Shown in pieces: positions 39,666 through 54,600 of a stretch of DNA of 57,626 nt. Where the stretch lies: positions 1-57,626 of the IMG/VR virus record IMGVR_UViG_3300027301_000004; one strand, 5' to 3'. The position numbers and the translations under genes are program-made. The notes below the pieces were generated by a model, which saw only the letters and a program-made list of their open reading frames with translations, was not told the DNA's origin and ran no database searches. This stretch comes from a virus. The first letter of the stretch is position 1. Every line of letters begins with the position of its first letter.

Positions 39666-42600
39666 TGATGATATTCCTGTTGATAGGCACTAGGTATTCT
39701 TTTGCCTCAAACAATTGGTGGAGTTCTGTTTCGTAAACACTCCAAACTAGAGTGTTGCTCTCAATTTCGTAGGTCATGACTTTCCCTACAATAATTGGTG
39801 ACATGATATGTCTTTCCAAAACAAGATTTACGTGGTCGCTGTCGCCCAAATCATAGATCTCAATTCTGAAGTCATCAAATGTTGCAGTCCAGGCGTTCTT
39901 GTAAGACTTAACTACTGGCTTCTTCTCCAAGAACTGCGTCGATGCCATGATAAAAGGCGCAATTTCTTCATACAGCATTCCAGCAGTAAATAGAATTAAC
40001 GTCTTTTTTTGAGACAGAGAGTTAGAGATATCATTCCAAATAGTCATCTTGCTGGAGAAAGTAAGCATCATGTGTAGGGTCACATCCTATAGCTAGAGTG
40101 GTAGTTCTTGGATGGGTAGTGCATGAAGTTAGCCTCCCTTCCAAGGGCCGATCTGGCATTCATGTGAGATCTCTGAATAGCCTGAACAGCACGGGAGCGC
40201 ATAGTAGTGGCCCCTTCAGTCATAAAGGCTGCCAAAGAACCATCTGTTTGTATAGACTTACGCATCTTCTGGTGAGAATTTGCCATTCGAATCACTTCAG
40301 AAGCCCCACGTCCAATTGTACTAATAGCGGCACCACCCATCATTGCAGTGCCTGCAGCAGCGAACATAAGAGGGTGGCGCGCAATATTTCTCAAAGGGGC
40401 ACCACCAACCATACCACCCATCAAGGTACCAATGGTCTCAAACCCAGGAATACCTGAAGCACCACCTAGAGCTGCACCAATTGAAGCACCGATACCTGCG
40501 CCAATACCTCGCCCTGCCATTCTAAGACCACCAGTATTCACCATACGCTGAACGATACCGGATCCAGCTTCACCATGTGTTCGTAGAGCGGCGCCCCTAA
40601 CACCACTCCACATACCTGCATTAAGGGCCAAGTCATAAATGGCAGCATCCTTAGCACCTTGAATACCATTCTCTGAATACCCAGAAGCAATAAAGTACAT
40701 AGAAGAAGCAATACCGATACCTGGTCCAAGAAAAGAAGCTTTCCCTTTATGGCTGAGCTTAGTCATGGTCCTAAGATCAGGATAACCGCTCATCAACGCA
40801 CCACCAAGGGCACCACCTACTCCCATAGCAGAAGCAGAGTAATCGTCCCCAGTAAGCACAGAGAGACCAATTGAAGCAGCTACGCCAGCAGCACCACCAG
40901 CTAATGCTTTGGAGATAGCCCTCTGAGGGTTAATCTTTACGCTTGTGCGTAGCTTACCAAACTCAAAGAAGTCTTCGCCGTTCGCACCACGACCAGAAGC
41001 CTCGAAGCCAAAGACTCCAAACATACCCTTATTCAAAGAACCTGAGAATGAATTTAGGCTCATAATTACATCCTATGGTGGTTGATCGGAGAATCTCCGA
41101 ATTTGGAGTTAATATGTCGCTGCATGGCGGCCATTCTTTCCTTTTGCTCACGTTTCCGAGCTTTATCAGCACCGTAAATCTTATATGCTTCAAGAGAACG
41201 TTTTGAATAGACAGAGTTAGTCGTACCTAACGAGTCAACGGCCAGATAACTATTCAATTCGTTAAGGTTGCTAGCAGAGTTCTTGTTGGCATTAGTACCA
41301 GTACCCTTTGTCTGAACAAAGTTCGTGTTGTCCTGCATTAGGTTACCAATGTACGTCCTGTAGTTTGCAGCAGTGTTACCTTCCATTCTATAGGGCTTTA
41401 CATTGTCACCGAATTTGTCCCACTTCTGTCCAATGTGTCGCGCAGTCTCTTCTGCCACACTGGCAGACATACCTCCTGACTGAGCTTGCTCCATAACAGA
41501 GATCAACTTCATAGTTTGATAGTTTTCAGCCATCTTGCTAGGCCGAGCAAACGTGTTAAAGGTGATCTGAGTACCAGCAGATTCAGAGAAAGCTCTATAG
41601 GTCTGAGCCCAAGGCGTAGCCCAAAGACCGCGGCGAGCTTCTACTGCCTTTTGTTCTGCATGTCTAAGGGCATCCCAGTCAGCATGAGCATCCATGTAGC
41701 TACCGTAGGGTAGGTGGGCAGCTAAACCACGCTCTACAGCTTGCTGGTTTACGTTACGGCCGTCTGCAAACACAGTACCGACAGCACGTCCGTACGTGGC
41801 ATCCTTCGGGTCATAAGCGATTTTAAGCTTCCCTGACGACATTAGCTGTTTCATGCCTGCAATAGCTTCTGTAGCTCCAGGCTGTGGAGTGTGCCATGAC
41901 TTGTCGAACATGCCGTGGGAGATTTCTGTTGAGTCGATACCTTCAAGACGGAAGGTATGCGACCCTCCTAGTCCGAAAAACCTCTGTACCCCACCAAAAA
42001 AGCCCCTTTTCTTCAGCATTACGGTGTCGACGTCTTCAACTTCCATTTCCCAGTTGGAGTCTACGTCGATTACCCTCATATTCTCTGTATTTCTTAGATT
42101 TCCTAGTTCTCCCTCACCGGCAGCCCTACCTTGCAAGGCAGTTGACTTCTTAAAGGGGCTGCGAAATGGCCAGAACAACCCCGAGCTAGTGTCGTGATGG
42201 ACTGCGTTGTACTTCATTCTGTTGTACTTTTCGCGTTCTTCAAGCAAATCTTGATGCACTAGAACATCAAAAGACGTAGCTGGACCACGGTACGGAGAAC
42301 CGAAGTCGGTATTCATGCTACGTGTGGCCTTTGCCATACCTGTTTCAGCAAAACCATCGGATTGCTTTCTTAATAGTTCGTATTCTTTGTAGTCCATCGT
42401 TAGGACAGAGCGGCTGTTGTCGTAGTCTTCTACGCGACTTTCTTGGGACATTGAGTGTCCGATTAGTCCTAGGGCACCAACAGCCACCGCGGCCATACCA
42501 GCGCGAGGCACGTTATTGATGATTGTAGTGCCTACTTTGGAAGCTCTGCCTGCGGCATTACCTACGAAGTTACCTAATCCCATAGGAGCCCATCTGGAGC

Positions 42601-45600
42601 TCAGCCTTCCAGCAAGTCTCCTACCATCGTAGTTCAGCATCCTACGGGCATTTGCACTGAAGTAGCTATCTAGAGCAGTGCCAGTTTCTTCTTCTACGTG
42701 TACGTTTGCTAACTCTTTCCTAGACTGGAAAGGTAGTCCTTCTCTATTTCTTCTTTCAGTTTCGCTTTGGATAAAATTCTGCATTTTATCCCATTCTTTT
42801 CGCTGGTCTAAGCCGTACTGTGAGAAGTCGTTTCTTTTGATTACTTCCTCGTAGTAATCCTCTTCTGTGGTACTAAATTTCTGAGCGAAGTCAGCTCTAA
42901 AAACGTCTCTTGGCTTCCCAGAAGGAGTCGCCTGTCTCATTGCGATTACTCTGTCGATGCCATCAGTATGGGTAGCATACTTTTTGGTCTCGATGTCGCC
43001 GATTCCTCTCTCGTACTGCTGCAACAAGTGTCGTCTTCTCAAGACATGTACGGAGTCGTTGTACATTTCAAAGTACTTCAGAACTCCAGCGAGAGGACCT
43101 TGTCCCTTTCTTGCTTCCTCAATCGCCAATCTTCCTTCTTCTTTCCCTCCTTCTAGCAGATCGAAAGCCCTTAGGCTTTCGATCTTTCTTTGTAGAACGT
43201 ATGCTTCGCTCTTCGCTGCGTCTTCTGCCGCTCTGTGGGCTTCTGATCCAAGCAAGCCTTGCTCTGCTTTCTTTCCTGTTTCAAAGGCTGCCCTTAAGAG
43301 ACGCTCTTGGTAGTCGATACCTACACCAGCCATCTGCTTAGTGTTTACATCGATTAGTCCGTACGTCTTACCGTAAGAAAGAAGTGCGCGCGTTAAATCC
43401 TGAACGTCTCTGACTGCTACTTCTCCTGCTTTTGGAGTGAATTCTTTATATGCTTTCCACACGCCAATCCAGTTGCCGGTCATTTGAGCGCTGGTTCTTG
43501 CTTTGCTTACTTCACTTCCCGTTACGTAGAATGGTTCAGGGAATGTTGAGCGTGTTTCGAACACGCTCTTCCATTGGTCCACAGAAGCCTTATTGGATTG
43601 GGCCATTGCTCCGAGTGTCGCGCCAAATTGCTTAGCTTCGAATACTGCGTTAGCGATCCAGACAGTGCTTCCTTTTGTAGGGTCTTGGGCTCTTGTAATA
43701 GCTTGTCTTAGTGGCCCTTGCATCCCCATGATGTCTTCCATAGGGATATTCGCGCCGCCCAGCTCATATTTGATGCCAGCAGCCCTGAACTCTGCTTCTC
43801 TAAGGGCGATCTCTCCTGCTGTAGGATAGTTCCCTAGCAGATGTGGATGGGCGTTCTTTTCTTTAAGCTGCTTCCACAGGAAGGTGTTCGTTGTTTCTAG
43901 CGCTTTTAAGATTTCATCAGCGTTCGTTAGTCTAGCTGCGTCGAGCTTGTACTCTCTGACAAGCATAGAGACCAGTGCGTCTTTCCATGTGAGGAAGTTC
44001 TTTGCGGTATATCTACTACCGCGGAAGGACCTCATATTCGCTTCGTCTTGGAAAGCGCCTGTTTCGATGTTTACTTCTTGGGGTCGCGGCAAAAACTCAG
44101 TAACTTTGTTTTCAGCAAAGTTATAGTACGCAATTTCAGTGAATCCCGAGCCAGCCTCTCTTGAGAGAGTCTCAGTATCGAGCACGCCTGAGTTAATCAG
44201 GTATTGCCTTGTCCAATCGTCCATGTAGTTACCTCAAAAATATAAGGCCCTTACGGGCCTTATACATTAAACTAGTTGGTTAGTCATCGTCGATTGGAAT
44301 GGCTTCTCTTACTTTCTCTTTACTATCTAGCACAATTGTCTCTTTTGCTCCTTTCTCTAGCAGTTTGCGGATCATTTCTAGTTCTGTCTTCAGAGTAGAG
44401 CCGTTAGAAGTGTCACCTAGTTTGCTAGCAACATCATGTTTAGCTTTACGAGTCTCCATCAAACTCTCTAGTAGTTTAATGCGCCTCGATTCTTGAGTGT
44501 TCATAAGAGCGATTACAGGATGTAGCTGTGTGGTTTTCTTTAGAATCACACCATGCTCTCCCTGAATCTCTTCCAAATCTTGCTTCAAGAAGTTGCGGCC
44601 ATCTCCATCATTGTCCCCATTAGCAAGAACTAGCATAGCTCTTTGCTTGTACAGGTCAATAACAGCCAATTCGTTAACAATCGCCATTTCGATAGGATTG
44701 CTTGGATCTACTTGTAGGTGAAGCAGGTAATCTACAGTTTTCTGCTGTAAGAAAGTCATTTCGAAGACGCAAGGCCGGTAGAGAGGATAATCCTCGTCGT
44801 TGCCAGGTAATGGGCGCCCACTTTCGTCACGTTCAGGGATTGGACAAGAGTTAAAAAATGGACATTTCGTAGGTCCAGCACAAGAAATTGGCGCGACCGT
44901 GTGCATACCATGCTTACGTCTAAGTAGCGAGTTCTCAATTCTTGTTCTTTTAGCTGGGTCTAAGTTATCCAAGTAATTTTCGTAGTTATCATCTCCGTAA
45001 GACAAAGCATTAATGGCGTCTTCTTGACGCCTAGCTAAATCAGTCTCTCCGGGAAGAGAGATAAGTTTACGCCTGCTCCCCATTCGGGATCTCCTTAACG
45101 TCACGAACTACGAAATGAGAAGTCCATTCATCCCGCGGCTCCTCAATTTCCTCTGCAACAGGGACAGGTTCCTCAGAAGTCATATCAATAGCAAAGGCAG
45201 TAATCGGCGCAACCGTCAATTTCTCCTTTACGGGCACGGCTACAATCTTGTTTTCTTTGTTCCTAGTCATCAGTACCATTTGTACACCTCCATAACAACT
45301 TCACCAGTAATACCATCTACAATCTCAAAATACTCTTCCATTTCATACAGAACGTAGTTCTTGCTCCAATAAGTCACACTCACTCCTAATATCATTAAGT
45401 AGCTTCAACAAAGCATCCTTCTCATTCTCACTCTTAAACAATTCAAGAGACTTCTTAGCGTACCTACACTCAATACCAAGATCAGAATTCTTAACAAAGA
45501 AGAAGTACCTATAAGCATGGAATGATTCAAGTTTGCCAACAAGCTCTTTTAGAGCTTTGAGTTTACCACTAAACTTATAGAATTGCACAATTCCTCCAAA

Positions 45601-48600
45601 CGCGGGGACTTTTGATGCTGTACTTATTGAATACCAAGTGGCCCTTAGAGATGTAAAGATGGCCGCCCCTATAGAGCAAAAAATGTGCTGAAAATTATAT
45701 GAAAAAGGGGCTTGTTCCTGATTCTGGGGAAAATCGAGGGAAAAGGCTGGGAAATTGTTTTTGAAAGAGAATTAAAATTGCTTATTGGAAATTGAAAATA
45801 TGGTAAGTTAGTACCTGGTATTGATAGGAAGCTATTTACTGCCCTGTGGACTTGCGAGCCCACCCGGGTAAAGTAAAATGCTTCTATTGAACACATCCTT
45901 GCGAAGGGGTGCGGCCAATCATTCTCTCTATGGGCAATACATGCCTTTTTTTCTATGGATCTAACCCATCCAGAATCCGAAAGGATGCAGCTATACATTC
46001 GTGTATGGCGGGCATATGAGGAAGTGATGGGTAGACCTTGGAGGACACATGTCCAACAACACCACCAGCCTCACCCTGATCCTGGCCACCCTCGTGGTGG
46101 CCAGCCTCATGGCGGCCCACCACCACTTCCGCGAGGAAGTGGCGGTGGCGGAGCGGATCGAGGCGGGCGCTCACGCGCGTGCCTCGGCCGTCCAGGCCCA
46201 GCATCGCGTGCTGGAGTGTGTGAAGATGCCGGCCCACTACCACTCTCGAGAGTGGTGCATCCTCTTCCGCACTCCAAACTAGGCCCACTGGCCCCCACTA
46301 CCTACGGGTAGTGGGGGCCCTTCTTTTTACTATCTACTATAGTGTAGTACACATAGGTGTATTCAGTATGACATACGCCTTTTTTATTCTATGGATCTAA
46401 CCCATCCGAAACCAAAAGGGCTTAACTGTACGCGGAGTACAGTGGGAGCATGAGGTAGATGGGTAGATTCACGGAGGATATCATGTCTAACGTTACCAGC
46501 GCCGTTGCAGCCGCCCTGCTCGTCATCCTCACCACCGCGACCTTGGTCGCGGTGGATGTTCGTCTCCGTAAGGAGATGAAAGAGGCTACACGGGTGGAGG
46601 CCGCGGCGGATGCGCGTGCGCGGGCCGTCCAGGCCCAGCACCGCATGCTGGAGTGCGTCCGTATGCCCCTGCACAGCGATGCGCGAGAGTGGTGCATTCT
46701 CTTCCGCACTCCAAACTAGGCACTAGGCCCCCTACCTACGGGTAGGGGGCCTTTCTTTTAATCACTACTATGGTACTAACGCCTATGTACATGGGGTACG
46801 TATGGTGTAGTACAGGCTAGTAGCACGAGGTGACGCATGTTCATGCGTATGGCCGTGCTCAGGCTCTCCAAGCGGGGCTTCGCAGCCCTGCTTGCCAGGC
46901 ACCTGCCCAAGGGTGCCCGGGTGTCCCACTTGTGGGACACGGGTCGGCTATCGATGTGGAGGCTAGAAATGGCCTCTGCTCAGGTAGCCGTTGTCGAGGT
47001 CTGCCTCGACACCTGAGCGTTATCTCCCCCACCTACGGGAGAAGTAAAGATAGTAGGGATGGATCTGGGGGCTTCGGCCCCTTTTTCTTTTATGGCATCT
47101 AATGCATACATTCCGTATGTCACAGATGCTAAGGAGCTCGAATGAGCAGCAAGGTGGTTGATAGCGCTGGCCGAGAAATCGGCCAGCGTGAGGTTTTCCA
47201 CTTCGTCGGCCGAAAGGCCGGCGAAGTGGTGGCGGAGCGGGTTGTCACGACCAATCGCGGCTGGGCTTTGGCCCGCCGCGACTTCAAGGCACAGCACAAC
47301 CTCAAGGACGAGGAGGTGGAAACCCTCTGAACTCTTAGGCCCTGCTACCGAAAGGTAGTGGGGCCTTTCTTTTTCTTCTATGGAGGTGAGCATGGCTGAT
47401 GAACAGCTAAAGCTCCCTCAGTTCAAGGAGCCGTTGGGGATTAAAGCCCCGGCTCCTGTGGAGTCTGGGTGGAAACCCCCGGCTCCACCAAAGCGGAAGA
47501 AGGCCAAGCAGGAGCCTCTCTTCCGCAAGGACTGAGGGCACAAGGTGCGCCCTAGTTTGACAGATGGTCTGTTGGACTAGGGCGCACCTCTTTTTTAATT
47601 CTCCATTTCATGTGTGCTTATGTGGATGAGGCCCCAACCATTGGAGGTTCAGTGGGCAAAGAGAACCGAAAGGCCAACAAGGCCGAAAAGCGGCTTGCTA
47701 AGGCCGCCAGGGTGAAAGTCCCTGAGACCACCACGGTCGAGTTGGAGACCCGCATCCAGCTCGACCGCCACCTGGAGGCTGATCGCCCAGGTGGCGACAA
47801 GGGAGCGGGGGAACTTACCCACCTCGAGTACCGGCTTGTTGGACGGCTCGGAGTGGCGGTCGACCGGGCCTCGGCTTTGGCCGAGGCATTGTATAGAGAG
47901 ATCGTAAAGAACGCGCCGAGCCGGCTTGTGGGGCGTAAGCAGGGCGGAACTGCCCGCCTCACCCTCAGCTGCCCCGGTTGCGGGGCAGCTGTCCTCTGGT
48001 TCGCCGGAGGAAAGGTGATCTTCCGCACCTGGTTTCCGGCCGGGTGCGAAGAGGAGACTCTCCCGCTTCCGTGGGAGGTGGACCTTGGTTCTGTACTGAA
48101 GAACTTCATTTAGTACAGGGGGGCTTGCCCCCTTTTATTTCTATGGGCAATTAGGCCCGTAAGAGGAAGCGTCATGTTGATTGATGATCTGCTTGCCACC
48201 ATCAAGCCGTCCTCCCAGGTCTCCGAAGAAGAAATCGAGCAGGATTGGTTCCTTGCGTTATTGAAGGTGGAAGTTTCGCTCAAGAAACACAAGCGACTTG
48301 TGGCTAAACCAAAGTTCGGCCTCCCCCCTCTGACTATGAGGGAGGAGCAGGACCTGCTCCTCCCTGGAGCGGTGTACAAACGTCGTTCGCTTTTCTAGAG
48401 TCCACCGTCTAACCTAAAGACGCTAAACAAAGGTAGGGACTCGGCTTCGGCCGAGCCCTTTTTCTTTCTTACGGGCCCATAGATACTAAATGACTCTATG
48501 GTATTACCCATGTTCCCCCAACACGAGTTAGCTAGCTTGACTAGACTGACTAATGAAAGTACATCCGTGTGCTGGGGGACCCGGCCCTTTTTATTTCTCT

Positions 48601-51600
48601 ATTCTATGGAGCTAATCTTAGCTGTATGACTCAAAAGTCTGGGGTGTGACAATGGCGTCACATGTCCAGTGAGAGCAACAGCGCCCATGCGGAAAATGGG
48701 TAGAAGACAGCTCTATGGAGGACATCATGTCCAACAACACCAACAACCCCGTCGTCGCCCCCATCCCCGCCGCGCTGGCCCTCATCGCCGCCGCCAACCA
48801 GCGGCAGGCCGCGGCCAAGCGCCAGGAGGCCGAGAGCGCGCTGGCGAAGGTGACGGCCCTTTGGGGCCGGATGACCGTCAGCGAGATTCAAGAGGCCCTG
48901 AAGGTCAACCTGCGCATCATGAACAAGGAGGAGGGCGACGCGCTCAAAGCGATGGCCGATGAGGCCATCGCGACGCTTCAGATGGCTGATCAGGCCCTCA
49001 AGGAGCACCGCGACGCCATCCGGCTCTCCACGCCGGAGGGCGTGGAGGACACGATGGCCAGCATCATCTCGCAGCAGACCCTGGACAAGGGGGCGGCCGA
49101 GATCGCCAAGATCAACAAAGCCCGGGAGGCCGCCAATGCGGCCAAGAAGGCCAAGATCAACAAGGTGATCGCCGACTACGGCGACGCCCTGACCGACAAC
49201 CAGCGTCGTGCGATGACCGCGTTCCTGAGCAGTCCGGATTGCAAGTGGACCTACCAGCCCACCAAAGAGGGGCGAGAGGCCCTGCTGCGCGCCGTCGCTC
49301 GGGCCGCCCGAGCTGTTCGGGAGCAGAGCAAGAAGTAGCCCCCTCGGGCTACTGGAAACCCAGTCCTGGTGACTGGTAGGACACACGCATTAGCGTGTGT
49401 CCTTTTTATTTCTTCCTTTCTTATTCTTTATTCTTCTTTTCTATGGGCACTTAACCCAACGTACTCTAAAGCCTGGTATCTTCGGATACCCGCTCAGAGA
49501 CGTGCAAGCCACCAAGGAGGAAACTCTTGCGGTGGCAGGTATGGAGCACACGAAAGTGTCCTTGGTTGCCAGTGGGCGATTGAGAAAGGCTCCATAGTAT
49601 CTCACTACACCTCGCAAGGGTCCTGTGAGATGGTTCTCTACTTAACGAGAACAAGTGGCCCTTAGTGTGAAGGAAAGATGGGTGGCGCCACCCATTGAGT
49701 ACCGATCCTAAGGGCCACACCACCCCACCCTAGCTACAGGAGAGTAGCCATGTTCACGGAACAGATGTCTGTATGTGTTACTGGTCAAACCACACACGGA
49801 CACTAAACTCCCGACAGACCAAGTGGATAACTGAGGTTATCCCGTCAAGGTACTTAGAAGCCTTGACACCAAACTCCTACACCAATCTCTGGGAGTATAA
49901 TTAAGAGGTTGGCGCCTGCCAGAGCGTGTTATGGCCCCGGGGGAGCGATTCCCCAACTATTCGGGTAGAAATACCCGCTGGGAGGTTCTCATGAACCACA
50001 TCCAGATGTCCTTTATTGCGGCGGAGTTCCCCGTCGCCCTGGAGGCCGCCGTTGAGGCGGCGGCCTCCCTCCCAGCCCCGAACCCGATGGAGGCGGCTTG
50101 GGTCGCGGCCTCCATCTCGCCTCTTGCCGAGGGTCGCGTCATTCGCGCCCCTCGGCGCCCCGTGGCCCGCACCGCGCGAGCGGTGCGGAAGTTCATCGCC
50201 CCCCGTATGGCCGCTGCCGCCGTCCTTGTGGCGGCGGTGTCTTTGCTGGGCCTAACGGCCCTGGTCCCTGCCACCTTCGCCGGCGTCCTGGGCCTCACCG
50301 CCCTGACGATCGGCACGCCCTCCTGGGTTGCCCTGGCCACTACCAAGTAGTGGCCCCCGGTTAGCGTTCCGGGCGTCAAAAACGCATGGTCATAGGTCGC
50401 CCCCTTAGGAGGGGCGACCTTTTTCTTTCTATGGTACTCATATCTATTGAAGCCAAAAGGAGGCAGTCATACAATTTAGTATGATGGGCTTATGAGGTAT
50501 TAGGTATTGTACCTTGGAGGACACATGTTCACCGTCACCATTAGCGCGCCCGTCGCGCTCGCGCTCGCCGTGGCCCTCGCCGCCCACCTGGGCGGCATCC
50601 TGGCCGCCATCGCGATCCTCGGCTTCGTCGCGATGCAGTACCGCGCCAAGCGGGCCGAGGCCCAGATCGACCCCTACGAGGGGTACGAACCCAGCCAAGA
50701 GGAGCTCGAGGTGATGACCGAGCTCAACTGCCCGTGGGGCTGTGGAGAGTGCTATTACTGCAAACTAGGGAGGGAGCCCGACCAGGGCTGATCCTCTCCT
50801 CCTGCGCCTAGCTAGGGCGCGTGGTAAATACTAGCTAGGGGCCCTCAATGGGCCCCTTTTGTTTCTATGGGTTTCGTATCACAATCCAGTGGTATGATAA
50901 GTTTCAACTCTTCAATGTCCTTAGGAGGGACTATGAAGAATCACCTCGAGACGGCCGCCGCCGTCTTCGGGATGGGCGTGGTTATGCACGCCGTCCTGAA
51001 GACGGTGGTTCCCTTCTCTGGCTGGTTCTGGACCGCTCTGGTCCAGTTCAACAGCTAGGGAAGGGCCCAGTTTCCTGTCCGGGTTAACAAAACAAGAAAG
51101 AACTGGCTCGTGCTTCGGCGCGGGCCTTTTCTTTTCTACGGGCATGTAGAATCACCTACATTGTCTAACTCAACCTCTTATTCGTGGAGAATACCATGAC
51201 TAAGCTTGAGACGGCGGCTGCCGTCGCCTTCACCGCCGTGTTTTTGCACGGGGGCCTGAAGGCGACGTTCCTCCCCTACTCGGGTTGGTTCTGGGCCATT
51301 GTGGTCCAAGCCAACTCGTAGTAGAGGCCCAGTTAGGCTTCTGGGTTAACAAAAAGCTGGGGCCTTCGGGCCCCCTTTTTATTCTATGGGCATTAGCTCT
51401 CTAGAAATCAAAAGGACACAACTGTGCATGTTCGCATAGTGGGTGTATGAGATATGAGAGATATTCCCTTGGGGGACACATGTCCAGCAACAGCAAGATT
51501 GTCATCATCGACAACCGCCTCGCCTGGAAGGGGTGCGGCAACGACTGCGGCGAGTGCCGCATCTGTCTGATGGAAGACGAAAGTATCAACGTTCTCTTCC

Positions 51601-54600
51601 AAGAAATATGGGAGATCAAAAAACTGCTCAGGAAGGAGCGCCGGCGGGCGGCCGCGGAGGTTGAGAAGATTCGTGTATGGAACCTCGGTGGGGCTTTGGA
51701 CATTTCCCCCACTTCGACCCTCTTCATCCACTATGACGAGGTCGATGACTTCGACGACGTCCCGTTCTAGTCTCCCACGCCTAACCTTAAGGCGTAAAAC
51801 TAAGGTAGGGACCCGGATAGCCGGGCCCTTTTTATTTCTATGGGCCCATAGATAGAGAAGCATAATAGTGTGCTTTGATACTTAGAGGTTCAATTGCTTT
51901 CAGAGGAGTATTATGAAAGCACAGAAGCCCACCGAAGAGGTGGTGGTTTACGGACAACCTATGTCCGTCAAACGGGTATCCAAGCCCGTTATGGCCGAGG
52001 CATTGAATGATGCCGCTAAGGCCATTGAGCGCCAGCGGGCGCAACTTGCTCGTAAGGAGCAAGAGCTCGCCGAGCGCGAGAAGCAGTTGGTTGAAGCCAC
52101 TGCACAGGCCCTTGTGGCCAAAAACGAAGCCACCCAGCTCGCCCATGAGGTGACTGATTTGCGTGGCGGTCGCGATCGCTCAAACGAATTCGCGGCATTC
52201 CAAGGTCATCTTGCTGCCTATAAGAAGACCAACGAAGACCACCCCACTGTTGGGGAAATGGTCGATTTGGTCATCCAGTGGAAGCGGATGATCGAGCGGT
52301 TTGCTATCGTGGATTACGACTTCGTGGCCAAGCCATTGAAGTTCCGCGGACAACTGCTCAATATCACCTTCGCTCAAGGTGAAGGAACTAAGAAGCTCAG
52401 TTATGCTGGGTCTTCTAACCAGCCGGAACGCTGGGCGTTCTATCTCGGGTTGCTGGTGATGAACCGCACCCGGTGGAGCACTCTTCGAGTGCTGGTCGAG
52501 CCGCAGAATGGGAGAAAGTTCGTCTCCCATGTCGCGTGCACGTTAAGGTCCGGATCTGAGCCTGTGGTCGTCACGCAGGCTCCCCGCGACTTTGTTCTAG
52601 CTCTTCGGAGCTAGATAACTGGGGGCGAGTTTTCTCGCCCCCTTTTATTTCTTTTCTCTTTTATGGCAAGACCGGGCCCCCTTCGGGGGGTGTGTTCTTT
52701 GTCACGAGGAAATCCGCAATCCCGCGGGAAGTACTCACAACCTCTGTTCCATAAGGAGTTATATGGAACCAGAAGTTGCGACCGAGATGGTCGCTTCGGT
52801 GCCGAGTGCACCGCCTCGAGCGGCTTTGCCCGCTATTTTGCGGCTTGATACCAAGGCCGCCGCCTTCGTCAAGGCGAAGCTGCAGAAGGAGATCTGCAAA
52901 GCCCGTCCCGAGCTCAAGCGCGTGGACTGGGAAGAGTTCTCCCTGGAGCACATTCTGGACGGTCTCATTCCTGGGGTGAACCGGGAAAAGTTCCTTCCTT
53001 GGAAGGACGTCGTCCTTAAGACGCTTATCGCGTCATACCAAGCGTCTCTGCAGCACAAGCAGAGCGCATTTGTTCAGCAGGCTAACAACGCCTCGCTGTA
53101 CGTGCCGGCTGTAGTGATTCGTTGCAAGACGAAGACCTCCAGCAAGCGTGAGCAGAAGAAGAACGGCTCCGGCTGGATCTCCGAGCTTATGCTGCGCCGG
53201 CTCATCTCTAAGCTCCTCGGCAAGCGTGCCGAGCGTGGAACGGAATGGATCACGTCCATCGTCAACGCAGCGAGCGATAAGCACCTCATTGGTGTTGAGG
53301 CAGAACGCGGTCTTCAGGCTCCTGGCCTGTTGCACGCTGTTGCCCGGTTCGAAGGCAAGTACGATGCGGCTTCCCCGCCCGTCGCATCCTTCGAGAACCA
53401 AGCTCTGACTCCTTCTGGCTTTGTCAAGAAGTCCCAGGATGTCATCTTGGCTGGTGGCTACATCCCGGTTGAAGGCCGTAAAGGCTTTGAGCTCGCCGGG
53501 ATTAATGGCAAGCCCTCGTGGTATTTTGATGGTCTCGTGCGTACCTTCGGGGATGCCGTGGCCTTCATGAGCTACGTGCTGAGCTTGACCAGCCCCATTC
53601 TGCCCAACGGCTTCGTTCCTAACCTGGACATTACGTTCAAGGAAAAGGTTCTCGAATTGCCGGACGGCGTTTCCCTGCCTGCGGGTGTTGATGGCTCTGG
53701 TACCTACCATCCTCACACGCCTGAGCTCCAGGCATTCCTGGCGTCTAACATGGCGCTCATCGGTGGTGGCCGCAAGACCTATCCCGTTATCCAGATTCGG
53801 GTTTGGAACCCCGGATGCACGGAGACGGAGGGTCTGTTCGCTAAGGGCCTGCTCGTTCCCGACATGAAATCCTTCGATGATCAGGGTAACCCTGGCATCG
53901 TTCTGGGCTTGAACCAGATTAAGGGTGTCATGAAGGAAAACGTGGAGGTCAAGCAAGCGCTGGCCACTAATGGCAGTGTGGTCCTCAAGGGCCACATGGG
54001 CTGCATGAAGGTGTGGCGAGAGCAGAGCACGCTGAAAAGCTGCTTTGAGCTCCTGCAGCTCGTGGAGTCCACGCCTGAGACCGAAGCCGCCGTCGAGGCG
54101 CTCGTCGTGGCTACCTTCGACTCCATGCGGAAGAAGGGTCCACGCGCACTCGTCAACGTCTCGTCTGGTGGCAACACCACGCTCGAGCGTTTGATTGAGC
54201 TTGTGCTCAAGGCTGAGGAGATGGGTGTTCTTATCCCTGATCCGAAGACCGGCGAGCTCCGACCTGTCCAGATGATGGACATCAAGGCCGTTAGGACCAT
54301 GGCAATGGATAAGCTCCGTCGCCGCCTGTACAACGCAGCGAATGGTACTGGCTTTGAGGGGAACCAGGTCGTGATTATCATGGACGCGTCTGTCAAGCGC
54401 GGCCATGTGGTGATTGGCAGTACCACTGTGGAGACACCCCCTGTGGGCGAACCCGTTGGTACTTGGCGATTCCCCGCCATTCTGGCTCAGAGCCTCAAAA
54501 CTCTGATTGTCCAGGAGCCTTCCGAGCACATGCTCATCGTGGATGCCAACGGCGAAAGCTGCTTGGTTCCTTACTCAGCGTTCATGAACCCTGCGGACGT